A stretch of DNA of 64,000 nt from Stieleria mannarensis (GTDB lineage: Bacteria; Planctomycetota; Planctomycetia; Pirellulales; Pirellulaceae): NCBI RefSeq assembly GCF_014154935.1, contig NZ_JACEHH010000004.1, positions 124,001 through 188,000 on the forward strand, written 5' to 3'. How positions within the stretch are numbered: position 1 is the stretch's first letter; each line of letters begins with the position of its first letter. Below, piece by piece: positions 1-10,637 of the stretch. The position numbers and the translations under genes are program-made. The notes under the pieces are model-generated. The model was not told the DNA's origin, searched no databases, and worked only from the letters and a program-made list of their open reading frames with translations.

Positions 1-1394
1 ACGTCCGAGCCGCTGCCGACAAACTGCTCGGTTTCGGAATCCAGGGACAGCATCGGACTGAGCTTGATGCCGGGGCCGTCGAGTTTCAAATCGTGTGCGG
101 CCAGATGCTGGTCCATGTCGGCCAGCAACCCGTCCCACTCATCCAGCTTGACTTCGCTGGCGGCATCACGGCTGAAGTCGCTGCCGGCTTGAAAAGCGAC
201 GTTGGCCAGATTGCACCAGCCGGTGCTGTCGTTGCCCACGGCGACGTCGGCGTTGAGCAGGCCGGAGTCTTGGGCGCGAACCGCATCAATGAAGTTCTGT
301 TGGTGGACGACATCGCCCCGATTGCCCTTGAACTCCTTGATCTTTTTGCCCTCGTTGTCGTACGCGGCGGCACGGCCCCGCTGGCCCTCGAATCGCCCTC
401 CTTCGCAGTACGCCATGTAACCACTGGCCGGGCCCGGATGCGCGGGGCTCTTCTTTCCGCCCGGTTGGTCCGGCAGATTGCTCAATCCGATCACGACCGG
501 GATCGATCCGGTATCAAAGTACGCGAAGTGCACGTTGGGGGTGTCGCCGGCGTCGTTCAGTACGACGCGGCCGCCCCCGCCCAGGACGCGTTGGGGCAAC
601 GCGACGCTGTCTTGGAAGATGTTGTTGCGGCAATCATCCAACACGTGCACACCCCAGTTGCCCATTTCGCCGCTGCCGGTGTTCCAATCCCAGTGCCAGT
701 CGTAGTGCAGTTTTTCGCGGTAGATCGGTTCATCGGCGGCCGGACCGAGCCACAGGTCATAGGCGACATTCTTTTCGATTTCCAGCGGCGTGTCGCGTTT
801 GCCGATCGACGGGCGGACGCCATAACGATTGACGCGGGCGGATTTGATTTCCCCGAGCGCCTTTTCCTCGTGCAGGAATTTCTTGATCTCGGCCTGCATC
901 GGATCGCTCCGCTGCTGCGTACCGATCTGGCAAACCTTGTTGTACTTCCGCGCCGCGGCCACCGTCTGACGCCCTTCCCATTGGCTATGCGAGAGCGGTT
1001 TTTCGACGTACACGTCCTTGCCCGCTTCCATCGCCCAGATCGCGGCCAGGCAGTGCCAGTGGTTGCAGGTCGCGATCACGACGGCGTCGATCCCCGGCGC
1101 CTCGATCAATTCGCGCAGATCCGTCCAGGTTTGGGCTTTGGGGAATCGCTGCTTGGCCGCGCCGAGTCGGTTTTCGTCCACGTCGCACAACCCGGCGATG
1201 TTGATGCCGGCGACCTTTTCAAACTGGCCCATCAATTGGCCGGCCCGGCCACCACAGCTGATGAACCCCAAATTGATTTCGCTGTTGGCATCGGCGGCTC
1301 GCAAGGTGCGGCCGGGAAGCGAAGACGTCACCGCAAATGCGGCGGTAGCGGACGCGGTCGAACCGACAAACTGGCGGCGGGAAAGTCTGGTCAT
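1..1394 (-). CDS. Gfo/Idh/MocA family oxidoreductase, C-terminus beyond window
   Basis: Predicted secreted NAD(P)-dependent sugar or inositol dehydrogenase-like enzyme, 464 codons visible with no stop before the window edge. The N-terminus (MTRLSRRQFVGSTASA) has a twin-arginine motif at residues 6-7 and a small-residue region typical of Tat export. It is followed by a Rossmann region (NLGFISCGGRAGQLMGQF) and the family's EKP motif (VYVEKPLSHS), which carries the lysine used in catalysis in characterised members. WHWDWNTGSGEMGNWGVHVLD is the typical C-terminal fold segment of planctomycete paralogues. The start is ATG at 1392-1394; no clear Shine-Dalgarno is seen. A 13-bp perfect inverted repeat lies 33 bp upstream. 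Such genes are numerous in planctomycetes, so the substrate cannot be inferred. Confidence 0.9.
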   Translation of the reverse strand, partial: MTRLSRRQFVGSTASATAAFAVTSSLPGRTLRAADANSEINLGFISCGGRAGQLMGQFEKVAGINIAGLCDVDENRLGAAKQRFPKAQTWTDLRELIEAPGIDAVVIATCNHWHCLAAIWAMEAGKDVYVEKPLSHSQWEGRQTVAAARKYNKVCQIGTQQRSDPMQAEIKKFLHEEKALGEIKSARVNRYGVRPSIGKRDTPLEIEKNVAYDLWLGPAADEPIYREKLHYDWHWDWNTGSGEMGNWGVHVLDDCRNNIFQDSVALPQRVLGGGGRVVLNDAGDTPNVHFAYFDTGSIPVVIGLSNLPDQPGGKKSPAHPGPASGYMAYCEGGRFEGQRGRAAAYDNEGKKIKEFKGNRGDVVHQQNFIDAVRAQDSGLLNADVAVGNDSTGWCNLANVAFQAGSDFSRDAASEVKLDEWDGLLADMDQHLAAHDLKLDGPGIKLSPMLSLDSETEQFVGSGSD

Positions 1395-1426
1395 CGGAAT
1401 ATCACTCTGCAAATTCAAGAGGAGGA

Positions 1427-1461
1427 ATCACGGTCGCGGGCACGGTGGCCGCGACCGTGAT
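1427..1461. promoter_or_regulatory. 13-bp perfect inverted repeat upstream of the oxidoreductase
   Basis: The arms are atcacggtcgcgg (1427-1439) and its exact reverse complement (1449-1461), separated by 9 bases. It lies in the 431-bp gap between divergently transcribed genes, 33 bp upstream of the oxidoreductase ATG. It could be a regulator-binding site or a 5'-UTR hairpin. A shorter palindrome, gtgatgc-aca-gcatcac, sits at 1715-1731 nearer the transporter. Nothing else recognisable is in this gap. Confidence 0.45.
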
Positions 1462-1825
1462 CAGGGGCGGATCGTCGTCACGACATGATAACCGCCGCGG
1501 CCGGGTCGCTGGCAGCTCCAGCCGACAAAACCCCGGTACGCCGCTCAAAATCGCCACCGCCACCGTGCGTCCTCGGTGGATTCCGCCGTTACCCGGGTAA
1601 GTCCTCGGTTCAAGAAGCCCGGTCACCCTCGCTCGCCGCCTCGATCGCTCTTGGGGGGCTTCGGACGAGATCCGCTCTTGTTCAGGAGATGGGGGGCGTG
1701 GCCGGGGAGGGTGTGTGATGCACAGCATCACCTACGGGGGCGGGCAAGGTGTCTGGGGAGGACCTTGCGATCCTGGCGGATGCTGGACGGTTTGCAAGGC
1801 AGCGAGGGGGCTTCATGCTGGTGGC

Positions 1826-2776
1826 ATGAGCTGGATCCTATTGAGCATCGTCTCGGCAACCTTGCTGGGGGCGTACGACGCGGCGAAGAAGTGGTCGGTC
1901 CAGGGCAATGCCGTGCCGGTCGTGCTGCTCACCACGGTCTCGATCGGCGCGCTGCTGTATTCACCGTTGGTGATCTGGTCGACATTCTGGGCCGAAACGA
2001 TCCCGTCGGATCGGCTGGTGGTCCGCTCGCTGAGCTGGCGGGAACACGGATTGATTGCTGCGAAAAGCGTGCTGGTCGGGGCGTCGTGGACGTTCGCGTT
2101 TTCGGCGCTGAAGCACTTGCCGCTTTCGATCGGGGCGCCGATTCGAGCAACCAGCCCATTTTGGACGATCCTGATCGCCATTGCGTTCTTCGGTGAACGC
2201 CCGACTCTGATGCAATGGCTGGGGATCGCCGTCGTGCTGATCGGATTCTGGCGATTCACTTTGGTGGGCCGGCGCGAGGGGATTCGGTTCACCCGAAACC
2301 GCTGGGTCGCCCTGATGGTAGCGGCGACATTGCTGGGGGCGTGCAGTTCGATCTACGACAAGTGGCTGTTGCAGCGTGCGGGATTCGATCCGGTCACGAT
2401 GCAGGCTTGGTTCACAATTGATTTGGTGCCCGTGATGGTCCCGCTGGCGCTGTGGTGGTACCGCTTCGACGCGCCGCGGGGCTCGCTGTCTGCGGGTTCC
2501 GTGGGCGAAGCCGGTGGGCGTCCGGCACAGCCATTTCGGTGGCGTTGGAGCATCGCGATGGTCAGTCCGCTGCTGATTTTGGCCGACTGGTTCTATTTCG
2601 TGGCGCTCTCGGATCCGACAGCCCTGGTCTCAGTCGTCTCGGTCGTCCGCCGCAGCAGCGTGGTGATCGCGCTCGGATTCGGAGCCAAGGCGCTCAGCGA
2701 GGCCAATTTTCGGGCCAAATCTCTGTGTGTGGGCGTCATTTTGTTTGGCGTGGTCTTGCTGACCTGGCACAGCTGA
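1826..2776 (+). CDS. EamA/DMT-superfamily transporter
   Basis: A 316-aa multi-pass inner-membrane protein of the drug/metabolite transporter type. Hydrophobic helices repeat along the whole length as two EamA-like halves; the first ends around IAIAFFGERPTLMQWLGIAVVLIG and the second around ALSEANFRAKSLCVGVILFGVVLL. The E-R/K-P-x-x-x-x-Q/K pattern at the end of each half is typical of the family. The reading frame is open further upstream, but residues before MSWILLSIV are not hydrophobic and look non-coding, so the ATG at 1826 is preferred. The substrate is unknown; DMT members export amino acids, sugars or nucleotide precursors. A 152-bp gap separates it from the next gene on the same strand. 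Confidence 0.85.
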   Translation: MSWILLSIVSATLLGAYDAAKKWSVQGNAVPVVLLTTVSIGALLYSPLVIWSTFWAETIPSDRLVVRSLSWREHGLIAAKSVLVGASWTFAFSALKHLPLSIGAPIRATSPFWTILIAIAFFGERPTLMQWLGIAVVLIGFWRFTLVGRREGIRFTRNRWVALMVAATLLGACSSIYDKWLLQRAGFDPVTMQAWFTIDLVPVMVPLALWWYRFDAPRGSLSAGSVGEAGGRPAQPFRWRWSIAMVSPLLILADWFYFVALSDPTALVSVVSVVRRSSVVIALGFGAKALSEANFRAKSLCVGVILFGVVLLTWHS

Positions 2777-2928
2777 CCTGGTACAGGGAACGCGGTGACA
2801 GCGGCGCGGTGGTTTTCAGGCGTCGCCGGTGCACGTATGCTAGTGCAATTGTATTGGAACGACTTTTGCTGCGATTCTTCCAACGGGTTTGACCGAGGCG
2901 GGCGGTAGGACACCGTCGCAAACGTCCC

Positions 2929-4563
2929 ATGAGCGAGTTTCTGCTTTATTACAAGCGGCCGGACCCGACGACCTGGGTCTACCTGTCATCGTTCCTGACG
3001 ATCGGGCTGTACTTTGTCTTTCACCGGTTTTGGAGCATCCGCAACCTGGACATTGTGCTGCTGATCTTGCTGGCGCCGGGATTGTTGATGGTTCACGAGG
3101 GGCGTCGGCGTCACTTGCGGGAGATGGAATCGGGGGAGATCGCGACGCGGGGTCAAACCGATCCAGGTCTTGAGTCGGCCCGTCCCCGCCACATCGTCCC
3201 CTCGCCGCTGCGGGAACAGGAACCCTCCGATGCGGCAGACCGGTCGATCGGCGCGGATTCGGCATCGGTCTTGGTCACCGTCAACGTCATGCAGGAGGCC
3301 GACTCGGAATCCACAGGCCCGAGCAACAGTGGACCGCCGACGATTCAGGAAGAAACGAACCTGCCGTTGGTGACGGAACGTCATGCGCTCGACGAGCGGT
3401 TGGAGGCCACGTCGCTGGACCCCGATCAAACCGAATCCGATGCCGAGCAATCGGCCAAGTTACTTCAGCGACGCGGCTTCATCATGTTGTTTGCGGTCGA
3501 GATGCTGATCCTGATTCGATTGATGATCGATCCGTTGATGGTGCGGCGTCCACTGTTGGACCCCAACCTGACCGTCGGCGGTTTGTATTTCATCAGCATT
3601 TGTCTGTTCATTTTTATGATGGTGAACGTGGCCACCAGCACGCCGCGGATGAGCGTCTGGCAGGGACCGGAGCTGGGACCGGGTTACGCATTGATGCACC
3701 GTTTGCCGACGATCACGACCCGCCCGGTCAGCCAGGCACTCGGCGGGGAGGAGGAGCCGACGGCGGACGAGTTGGACCAGAGCAAGCGGAGCTGGACGAT
3801 TCTGGCGAAGGTGCTGGCCATTTCGGCGCACTTGGCGATCATTGTCGGCGTGGTGTTGATCGGGAATCGACATTTCGGCAACCTGCGGAGCGGTGTCGGT
3901 TGTGCGCTGTTGTATTTGATTCTGCCGTACACGGCCCAGATGACCGGCCGCGTGGACCATGCGTTGCCGGCGGCGTTGTTGTTGTGGGCGGTGCTCAGTT
4001 ACCGTCGTCCGGTGATCGCCGGCGTGTTCTTGGGGCTGGCGGCCGGATTGGTTTATTACCCGTTGTTTCTGCTGCCGCTGTGGTGCAGCTTTTACTGGCA
4101 GCGCGGGGTACGACGATTCGCCATCGGCGTGATCGTGACGCTGGCGATTCTGGGCGTGTTGCTGACGTTCGGGGGAACCGATTCGCTGGTGGATCACCTG
4201 CGTCGCATGTTCGGCCTGTTTTTGCCGACGAAGGAGCCGCGGGGCATTTGGGGGCTGGGCTGGGACCCGCGTTGGCGTCTGCCGGTGATCGTGGCCTTCG
4301 GAATCCTGTGCACGCTGTTTGCGGCCTGGCCCTCACCGAAAAACCTGGGCACCTTGATCGGGTGTTCGGCTGCGGTGATGGTCGCGGTACAGTTCTGGCA
4401 CGGATACGGCGGGGGGCTGTACATCGCGTGGTTCCTGCCACTACTGTTGCTGACCATCTTCCGTCCCAATTTGCAGGATCGGGTGGCGTTGAAGGTCGTC
4501 CAGCGGGGGCGATCTGAATTGGCGCGACAAACGAACACGGGCGGCGGAATCCAGACGGTTTAG
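2929..4563 (+). CDS. Polytopic membrane protein, function unassigned
   Basis: A 544-aa protein with two membrane segments near the N-terminus (about residues 20-55), then a hydrophilic charged linker (about 60-180) and a long polytopic C-terminal part. The first membrane helix after the linker begins at FIMLFAVEMLILIRLMI; later ones include ALPAALLLWAVLSYRRPVIAG and LYIAWFLPLLLLTIF. The overall look resembles polyprenol-linked glycosyltransferase or membrane-polymerase proteins, but I see no diagnostic motif. It ends 18 bp before the MutS-like gene, so the two are probably co-transcribed. The start ATG follows a short intergenic region. Confidence 0.75.
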   Translation: MSEFLLYYKRPDPTTWVYLSSFLTIGLYFVFHRFWSIRNLDIVLLILLAPGLLMVHEGRRRHLREMESGEIATRGQTDPGLESARPRHIVPSPLREQEPSDAADRSIGADSASVLVTVNVMQEADSESTGPSNSGPPTIQEETNLPLVTERHALDERLEATSLDPDQTESDAEQSAKLLQRRGFIMLFAVEMLILIRLMIDPLMVRRPLLDPNLTVGGLYFISICLFIFMMVNVATSTPRMSVWQGPELGPGYALMHRLPTITTRPVSQALGGEEEPTADELDQSKRSWTILAKVLAISAHLAIIVGVVLIGNRHFGNLRSGVGCALLYLILPYTAQMTGRVDHALPAALLLWAVLSYRRPVIAGVFLGLAAGLVYYPLFLLPLWCSFYWQRGVRRFAIGVIVTLAILGVLLTFGGTDSLVDHLRRMFGLFLPTKEPRGIWGLGWDPRWRLPVIVAFGILCTLFAAWPSPKNLGTLIGCSAAVMVAVQFWHGYGGGLYIAWFLPLLLLTIFRPNLQDRVALKVVQRGRSELARQTNTGGGIQTV

Positions 4564-4581
4564 GAACAGCAAGCAGCGAAC

Positions 4582-6546
4582 ATGGTTGATTCTCCCTCAA
4601 GCCCGGCGGCGGCAGAGCCCGCCGCGGATCGCTACCAACAACTGCTCGACGCGGCGACGCAACGGATGGAGCAGCTGCATAGCCGGGACGCGGCCTTTGC
4701 GACGATCCGATTGGTGTTGTTCGGGGCCGCGGTGGCGGTGCTGGCGTTCACGTTTTTTGCCAAGCTGGGGACGGCGGGCGGGATCGTCGGTTTTTCATTG
4801 CTGGGCGGGTTCCTGGTCGCGGCGATCCTGAACGAACCGATTCGCGACGCGATGGCCGAGCAACAGCGGGCGCGGAAGGTCACCGAACGCCTGATGGCGC
4901 GGATTCGTCGAGACTGGGATGCGTTGGACTGGAAGACCTCGCGAGGGAAACTGAAAACCGTCCAGTTGGAAGAACACCAAAAGGATGTCGCCGACGACCT
5001 GGATCTGCTGGGCAAGAGTTCGCTGTTTCAGTTCGTTTCGATGGCGGGCACAACGATCGGCGTGCGCACGCTGGCCAACTGGTTGACCGGGGTGGCCGAC
5101 GCCGATGTCGCACGCGGACGCAGCGATGCGGTGCGTCGGTTGGCACCGCGCCGCCAGGAACGCTTTCGATTTTATTCCCTGGCCGCGCACGTCGGCGACG
5201 GCAGCGGCGATCCCGACCAGTTCATTCGCTGGTCCCAGGGAGATTCCTGGCTGGAAAAAAACGGCTGGCTGTCGCTGTGGGCGAACGCGTCGGCCGTCCT
5301 CGCGACCCTATCGCTGGTCGTGCTGATTGCTTCACGGGTCGGCGTCGTGCCGACCAACGTTGCCCAGATCGCCTTGGGGCTGGCGGCTGCATTGGTGGTG
5401 ATCAACGTCCTGATCACGACGGTGATGCTGGGGCCGGTGCATCAGATCTTTTCGGTCGCGATGGCCAGTCGCCAATCGGTCGACGAGTATCGCGAATTGT
5501 TTGCCGCCGCGGCGTGGCTGGAAAACGACGAACCGCGTCAAAGCGAGGACGCAGCGGCGGGCAACCGCCTGGACCATCTTCATCGCGTGCTGTTGGACGA
5601 CCCGCAACAATCGGCACAGATCGGCATGAACGCCTTGGCGCGGGTCGCGTCGCTGGGGGCCCTGCGGTCTTCGGCCGCCACGTTTCTGTTGTACCTGCCG
5701 CTACAAGCGTTTGCGTTGTGGGACATTCGTGTCCTGAAAAAGTTGGAAGCCTGGCAGGATAATTATGCCGAATCTGTGCCGGGCTGGTTCGATGCCTTCG
5801 GCGAATTGGAAGCATTGATGTCGTTGGCGGCGGTCTGCGACGAGAACCCGTCTTGGGTCTTTCCGGATTGGATCGACACCGATGCCGATCCGAGTCATCC
5901 GGCAAGGTTCACGTCGGTCGCGTTGGGGCATCCGCTGCTGGGCGACGGTGACCGCGTCTGCAACGATGTGACGATCGGACCGGCCGGAACGGTGTTGCTG
6001 GTCACGGGCAGCAACATGTCGGGCAAGAGTACGATGCTGCGAAGTGTCGGGTTGAACGTGGCGTTGGCGGGGGCCGGGGCACCGGTTTGCGCGACCCGGC
6101 TGAGTTTGCCCTCGACGGAGTTGGCCACCAGCATTCGTGTCCGCGACAACTTGGCCGAAGGCGTCTCGTTCTACATGGCCGAGTTGCATCGGTTGAAAGG
6201 GGTGGTCGATCGGGCCCGCGCGATGGCGTCCAATCCGCGTTGTGTTTCGCTGTTTTTGCTGGATGAGATCTTGCAGGGCACCAATTCGCGTGAGCGGTTG
6301 ATCGCGGTCACGCAAGTCTTGCGGCACTTGATCGAGTGTGGCGCGATCGGTGCGATCAGCACACACGACTTGGAGCTGGCCGATGAACCGGAGCTGCAGG
6401 CGGTGTCACAGATCGTCCACTTCCGCGAGACGATCACGCCCGACGCTTCGGGCAACGAGCAGATGACGTTCGACTACCAGATGCATGCCGGCGTCAGCCC
6501 GACGACCAACGCGCTGCGGTTGTTGGAGATTGTCGGGCTGGGTTGA
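4582..6546 (+). CDS. Membrane-anchored MutS-like ATPase
   Basis: A 654-aa protein whose C-terminal third is the MutS ABC-type ATPase domain: Walker A GSNMSGKST at about residues 476-484, the conserved N-loop region after it, the signature-region segment VRDNLAEGVSFYMAELHRL, Walker B LFLLDEILQGTNSRER near 557, and the H-loop ISTHDLELA. It lacks the mismatch-recognition domain I of true MutS. Instead it has a hydrophobic pair at about 37-80 and a second pair at about 233-283, so it is probably membrane-bound. The lever/clamp region is short. This matches a poorly characterised MutS-like group rather than repair MutS. The stop codon TGA (6544-6546) lies inside the first unit of a 17-bp tandem repeat. 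Confidence 0.85.
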   Translation: MVDSPSSPAAAEPAADRYQQLLDAATQRMEQLHSRDAAFATIRLVLFGAAVAVLAFTFFAKLGTAGGIVGFSLLGGFLVAAILNEPIRDAMAEQQRARKVTERLMARIRRDWDALDWKTSRGKLKTVQLEEHQKDVADDLDLLGKSSLFQFVSMAGTTIGVRTLANWLTGVADADVARGRSDAVRRLAPRRQERFRFYSLAAHVGDGSGDPDQFIRWSQGDSWLEKNGWLSLWANASAVLATLSLVVLIASRVGVVPTNVAQIALGLAAALVVINVLITTVMLGPVHQIFSVAMASRQSVDEYRELFAAAAWLENDEPRQSEDAAAGNRLDHLHRVLLDDPQQSAQIGMNALARVASLGALRSSAATFLLYLPLQAFALWDIRVLKKLEAWQDNYAESVPGWFDAFGELEALMSLAAVCDENPSWVFPDWIDTDADPSHPARFTSVALGHPLLGDGDRVCNDVTIGPAGTVLLVTGSNMSGKSTMLRSVGLNVALAGAGAPVCATRLSLPSTELATSIRVRDNLAEGVSFYMAELHRLKGVVDRARAMASNPRCVSLFLLDEILQGTNSRERLIAVTQVLRHLIECGAIGAISTHDLELADEPELQAVSQIVHFRETITPDASGNEQMTFDYQMHAGVSPTTNALRLLEIVGLG

Positions 6547-6593
6547 TCGCGCGGTTGGGTTGATCGCGCGGTTGGGGTGATCGCGCGGTTGGC
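6543..6593. repeat. 17-bp tandem repeat, three units, overlapping the MutS-like stop codon
   Basis: The unit ttgatcgcgcggttggg occurs at 6543-6559 and 6560-6576, with a third slightly changed copy at 6577-6593. The TGA stop of the MutS-like gene is within unit 1. Seventeen is not a multiple of three, so the array is not a coding repeat. Confidence 0.9.
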
Positions 6594-6621
6594 GGCGCGG
6601 CACTGAATGGAAGCGTCGCGA

Positions 6622-6683
6622 CCAATAGGACGAATGTGACAAATAGGACCTGTGTGCCCTGTTGATCCTCTCTGTCCTATCGG
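6622..6683. repeat. 9-bp AATAGGAC-type short repeats with an inverted copy
   Basis: Three tandem 9-mers, aataggacg / aatgtgaca / aataggacc, run from 6624 to 6650. An inverted copy, gtcctatcgg, at 6674-6683 pairs with ccaataggac at 6622-6631 with one mismatch. It lies in the 559-bp gap between the MutS-like gene and glutamine synthetase. The rest of that gap (6690-7105) contains no gene I can support. Confidence 0.6.
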
Positions 6684-7105
6684 TCCCCTGAGGCGATTGC
6701 GGCTGACGAATCTGGCGTGGCTATCGGCGGGGCAAGCTTGGCCGATGCGAGGGCGCGGAAATCGGGCACCGACCGCCTATTCTCTCCGCAACTGTTTCGG
6801 ACCGGGGTGAGCACGCCGCGCCCCGTCTCTTTCTAAGGGCATGCCAGGTTCCCGTGTCGGGCGTTCACGGCGTCGTCGGCTCCCCCGCTGGGCCGTGAGC
6901 TGAAAGGACAGGAATCCCGGTACGCGACGTGCGTGGTTGTTTCGGCGATGCGAAATGAGTCGTGTCCCGGTATTGATCGAATCGCGTTGAATCGCTCGTC
7001 GGCCACCCAGGCGAACCGTCTGTACAGCGTGCGTTGTTCGAAACTCATGGATGGCTGTTGGTTGATTTCCCCCATTTTTGCCGCGCCTGATGATCAAGGT
7101 TTTTC

Positions 7106-9361
<2,256 letters not shown>

Positions 9362-9447
9362 TGCACTTGGCAAGGTCGCCGGATAGCGGATCATCCGTAG
9401 TGTGGTACGGGGACATTCGCTATCCGGTCGGCCTGTCTTGACATTGG

Positions 9448-9508
9448 GGATAGGCTTCCACCCTGTCGGATTCGGGAACGACCGGGGCGGGAGCCTATCC
9501 TATTTTTA
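9448..9508 (+). terminator. Terminator-like hairpin downstream of glutamine synthetase
   Basis: Perfect 9-bp arms ggataggct (9448-9456) and agcctatcc (9492-9500), extendable by a few bases, with a 35-base loop and followed by tatttttatt. The position 87 bp after the stop fits an intrinsic terminator. The left arm is also a copy of a dispersed repeat (ggataggcttcca-cctgtc) seen again at 62849. Confidence 0.55.
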
Positions 9509-9590
9509 TTCTCTCGGCGCTTCTTTGGCGCACCGTCTTTACATCTGGGAATCGTGACTAGGATAGGAGGTTGCCCGGGACCGGACGCCC

Positions 9591-9709
9591 AATGGCACCT
9601 ACTTTATCAGCCGACGGCGCTAGCCGCGGGCCTTGGATTGCCCTTCGAGACTTGTAAGGCCCGAGACTAGCGCCTACGGCTCTGTTTGTGATCGAAAGTA
9701 GGTGGCATT
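9591..9709. repeat. Long palindromic intergenic repeat (REP-like)
   Basis: Outer arms aatggcacctacttt (9591-9605) and aaagtaggtggcatt (9695-9709) pair with one mismatch. Inner arms of 26 bases (9609-9634 and 9656-9681; core ggcgctag...cgggcctt) pair with four mismatches around a 21-base loop. It lies between two plus-strand genes, in the 402-bp gap before the coiled-coil protein. Confidence 0.8.
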
Positions 9710-9763
9710 GACCGGAGGTTGCCGAGCCCCACCCACATCACCCCCCGATGAAGCGAAAGACCG

Positions 9764-10450
9764 ATGAGAACTACCGTTACCGCAACCCTCGCTCTAGCGA
9801 CCCTGCTACTGATCCCAGACCCGTCGACCCGTTGTTTCGCAGGCAACTGCGGCGGCCCGCTCGCCCGCCTGTTGCACCGCCCGACCAAATCCGCTTGCGG
9901 CCCCGTTTCGCGATGCGGTACGGCGACGGATCAGCCCAGCCAGCTGAACATCATGCTAACCACCGAGCTGGTCGCACTGCGGGAGCAACTGGAAGAGATG
10001 GAAGCGGCAGCGGCTGAGAAAGACCAGGCACTCGAGGCGGCGGAGCAACAGGTCAAAGAGTTGCAAGCCACGTTGGCCGAACAAGAGACCAAGCTGGCCG
10101 AACAAGCAGAGCAGCTGACCAAGCAAACCAAGCGTGCCGACAAGGTCACCAAGGATCTGGCGAAGGTCCGCGACGAGGCGGCGAAAGCCAAGAAAGCCGC
10201 CGGCCAGGCCGCCGCGGAAGCGAAGCAGCAGATCGCACAGGCAGAAAAACAAAATGCGAATCTGAAAAAACGCGTGCAAACGGCCAACCGCCAGCTGAAG
10301 GCGGCCCAGGACGCGCTGGCACAAGAAAAGAAGGAGCGTGAAGAAGAGCGACGTCAGAACCAAGACAACGCGCCGGAGCCACAACCGGCAGCGGTCAAAG
10401 AGGAAACCACCGACGCGGCAACCCCCGAAGGCGATTCGACCGAGGAGTGA
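9764..10450 (+). CDS. Secreted coiled-coil protein of unknown function
   Basis: A 228-aa protein with a likely signal peptide (MRTTVTATLALATLLLIPDP, continuing to CFAG), a short Cys-containing segment (about residues 27-50), then a long Ala/Glu/Lys/Gln-rich coiled coil from about 65 to 195 (for example LVALREQLEEMEAAAAEKD) and an acidic Pro/Thr tail. No catalytic motif is visible. It is presumably exported and elongated. The ATG at 9764 is preferred because it gives the signal peptide directly. A hairpin-rich repeat follows and separates it from a convergent gene. Confidence 0.7.
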   Translation: MRTTVTATLALATLLLIPDPSTRCFAGNCGGPLARLLHRPTKSACGPVSRCGTATDQPSQLNIMLTTELVALREQLEEMEAAAAEKDQALEAAEQQVKELQATLAEQETKLAEQAEQLTKQTKRADKVTKDLAKVRDEAAKAKKAAGQAAAEAKQQIAQAEKQNANLKKRVQTANRQLKAAQDALAQEKKEREEERRQNQDNAPEPQPAAVKEETTDAATPEGDSTEE

Positions 10451-10490
10451 GTCGGCCGGTGAAGCCGTGCTAGGACGGGCATGAGTGTTT

Positions 10491-10621
10491 GGTGTCCAGG
10501 CTTTAGCCGCCCTCGGTCGCCGCAAGGCGGCGAGTGGATTTCCCAAGCACGACGGCCCTTCCGGGCGGTCGCCCCTCGCTGCGGTCGCAGCGAGGAAAAT
10601 CGCCTAAAGGCTAAACACCAA
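10491..10621. repeat. Palindromic repeat between convergent genes, with terminator-like core
   Basis: The outer arms ggtgtccaggctttagccg (10491-10509) and cgcctaaaggctaaacacc (10601-10619) pair imperfectly. Inside lie tcgccgc-aag-gcggcga (about 10517-10533) and a perfect 10-bp stem cctcgctgcg-gt-cgcagcgagg (10574-10595), which read on the minus strand is preceded, and on the plus strand followed, by a short A/T run. A related shorter copy occurs at 27618-27676. It probably terminates transcription of both convergent genes. Confidence 0.75.
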
Positions 10622-10637
10622 CGGTTGCTGAGGTCAG

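Noticed and set aside
93-1460. 455-codon open frame on the plus strand
   Set aside because: It is antisense to the clearly recognisable oxidoreductase; the translated product has no family features and high-GC DNA often leaves long antisense frames open.
5701-6366. 221-codon minus-strand frame within the MutS-like gene
   Set aside because: Opposite the Walker A/B region of a well-supported gene; product lacks features.
6777-7097. Minus-strand frame (about 106 codons) upstream of glutamine synthetase
   Set aside because: Arg-rich product with no recognisable features or ribosome-binding site; treated as intergenic.
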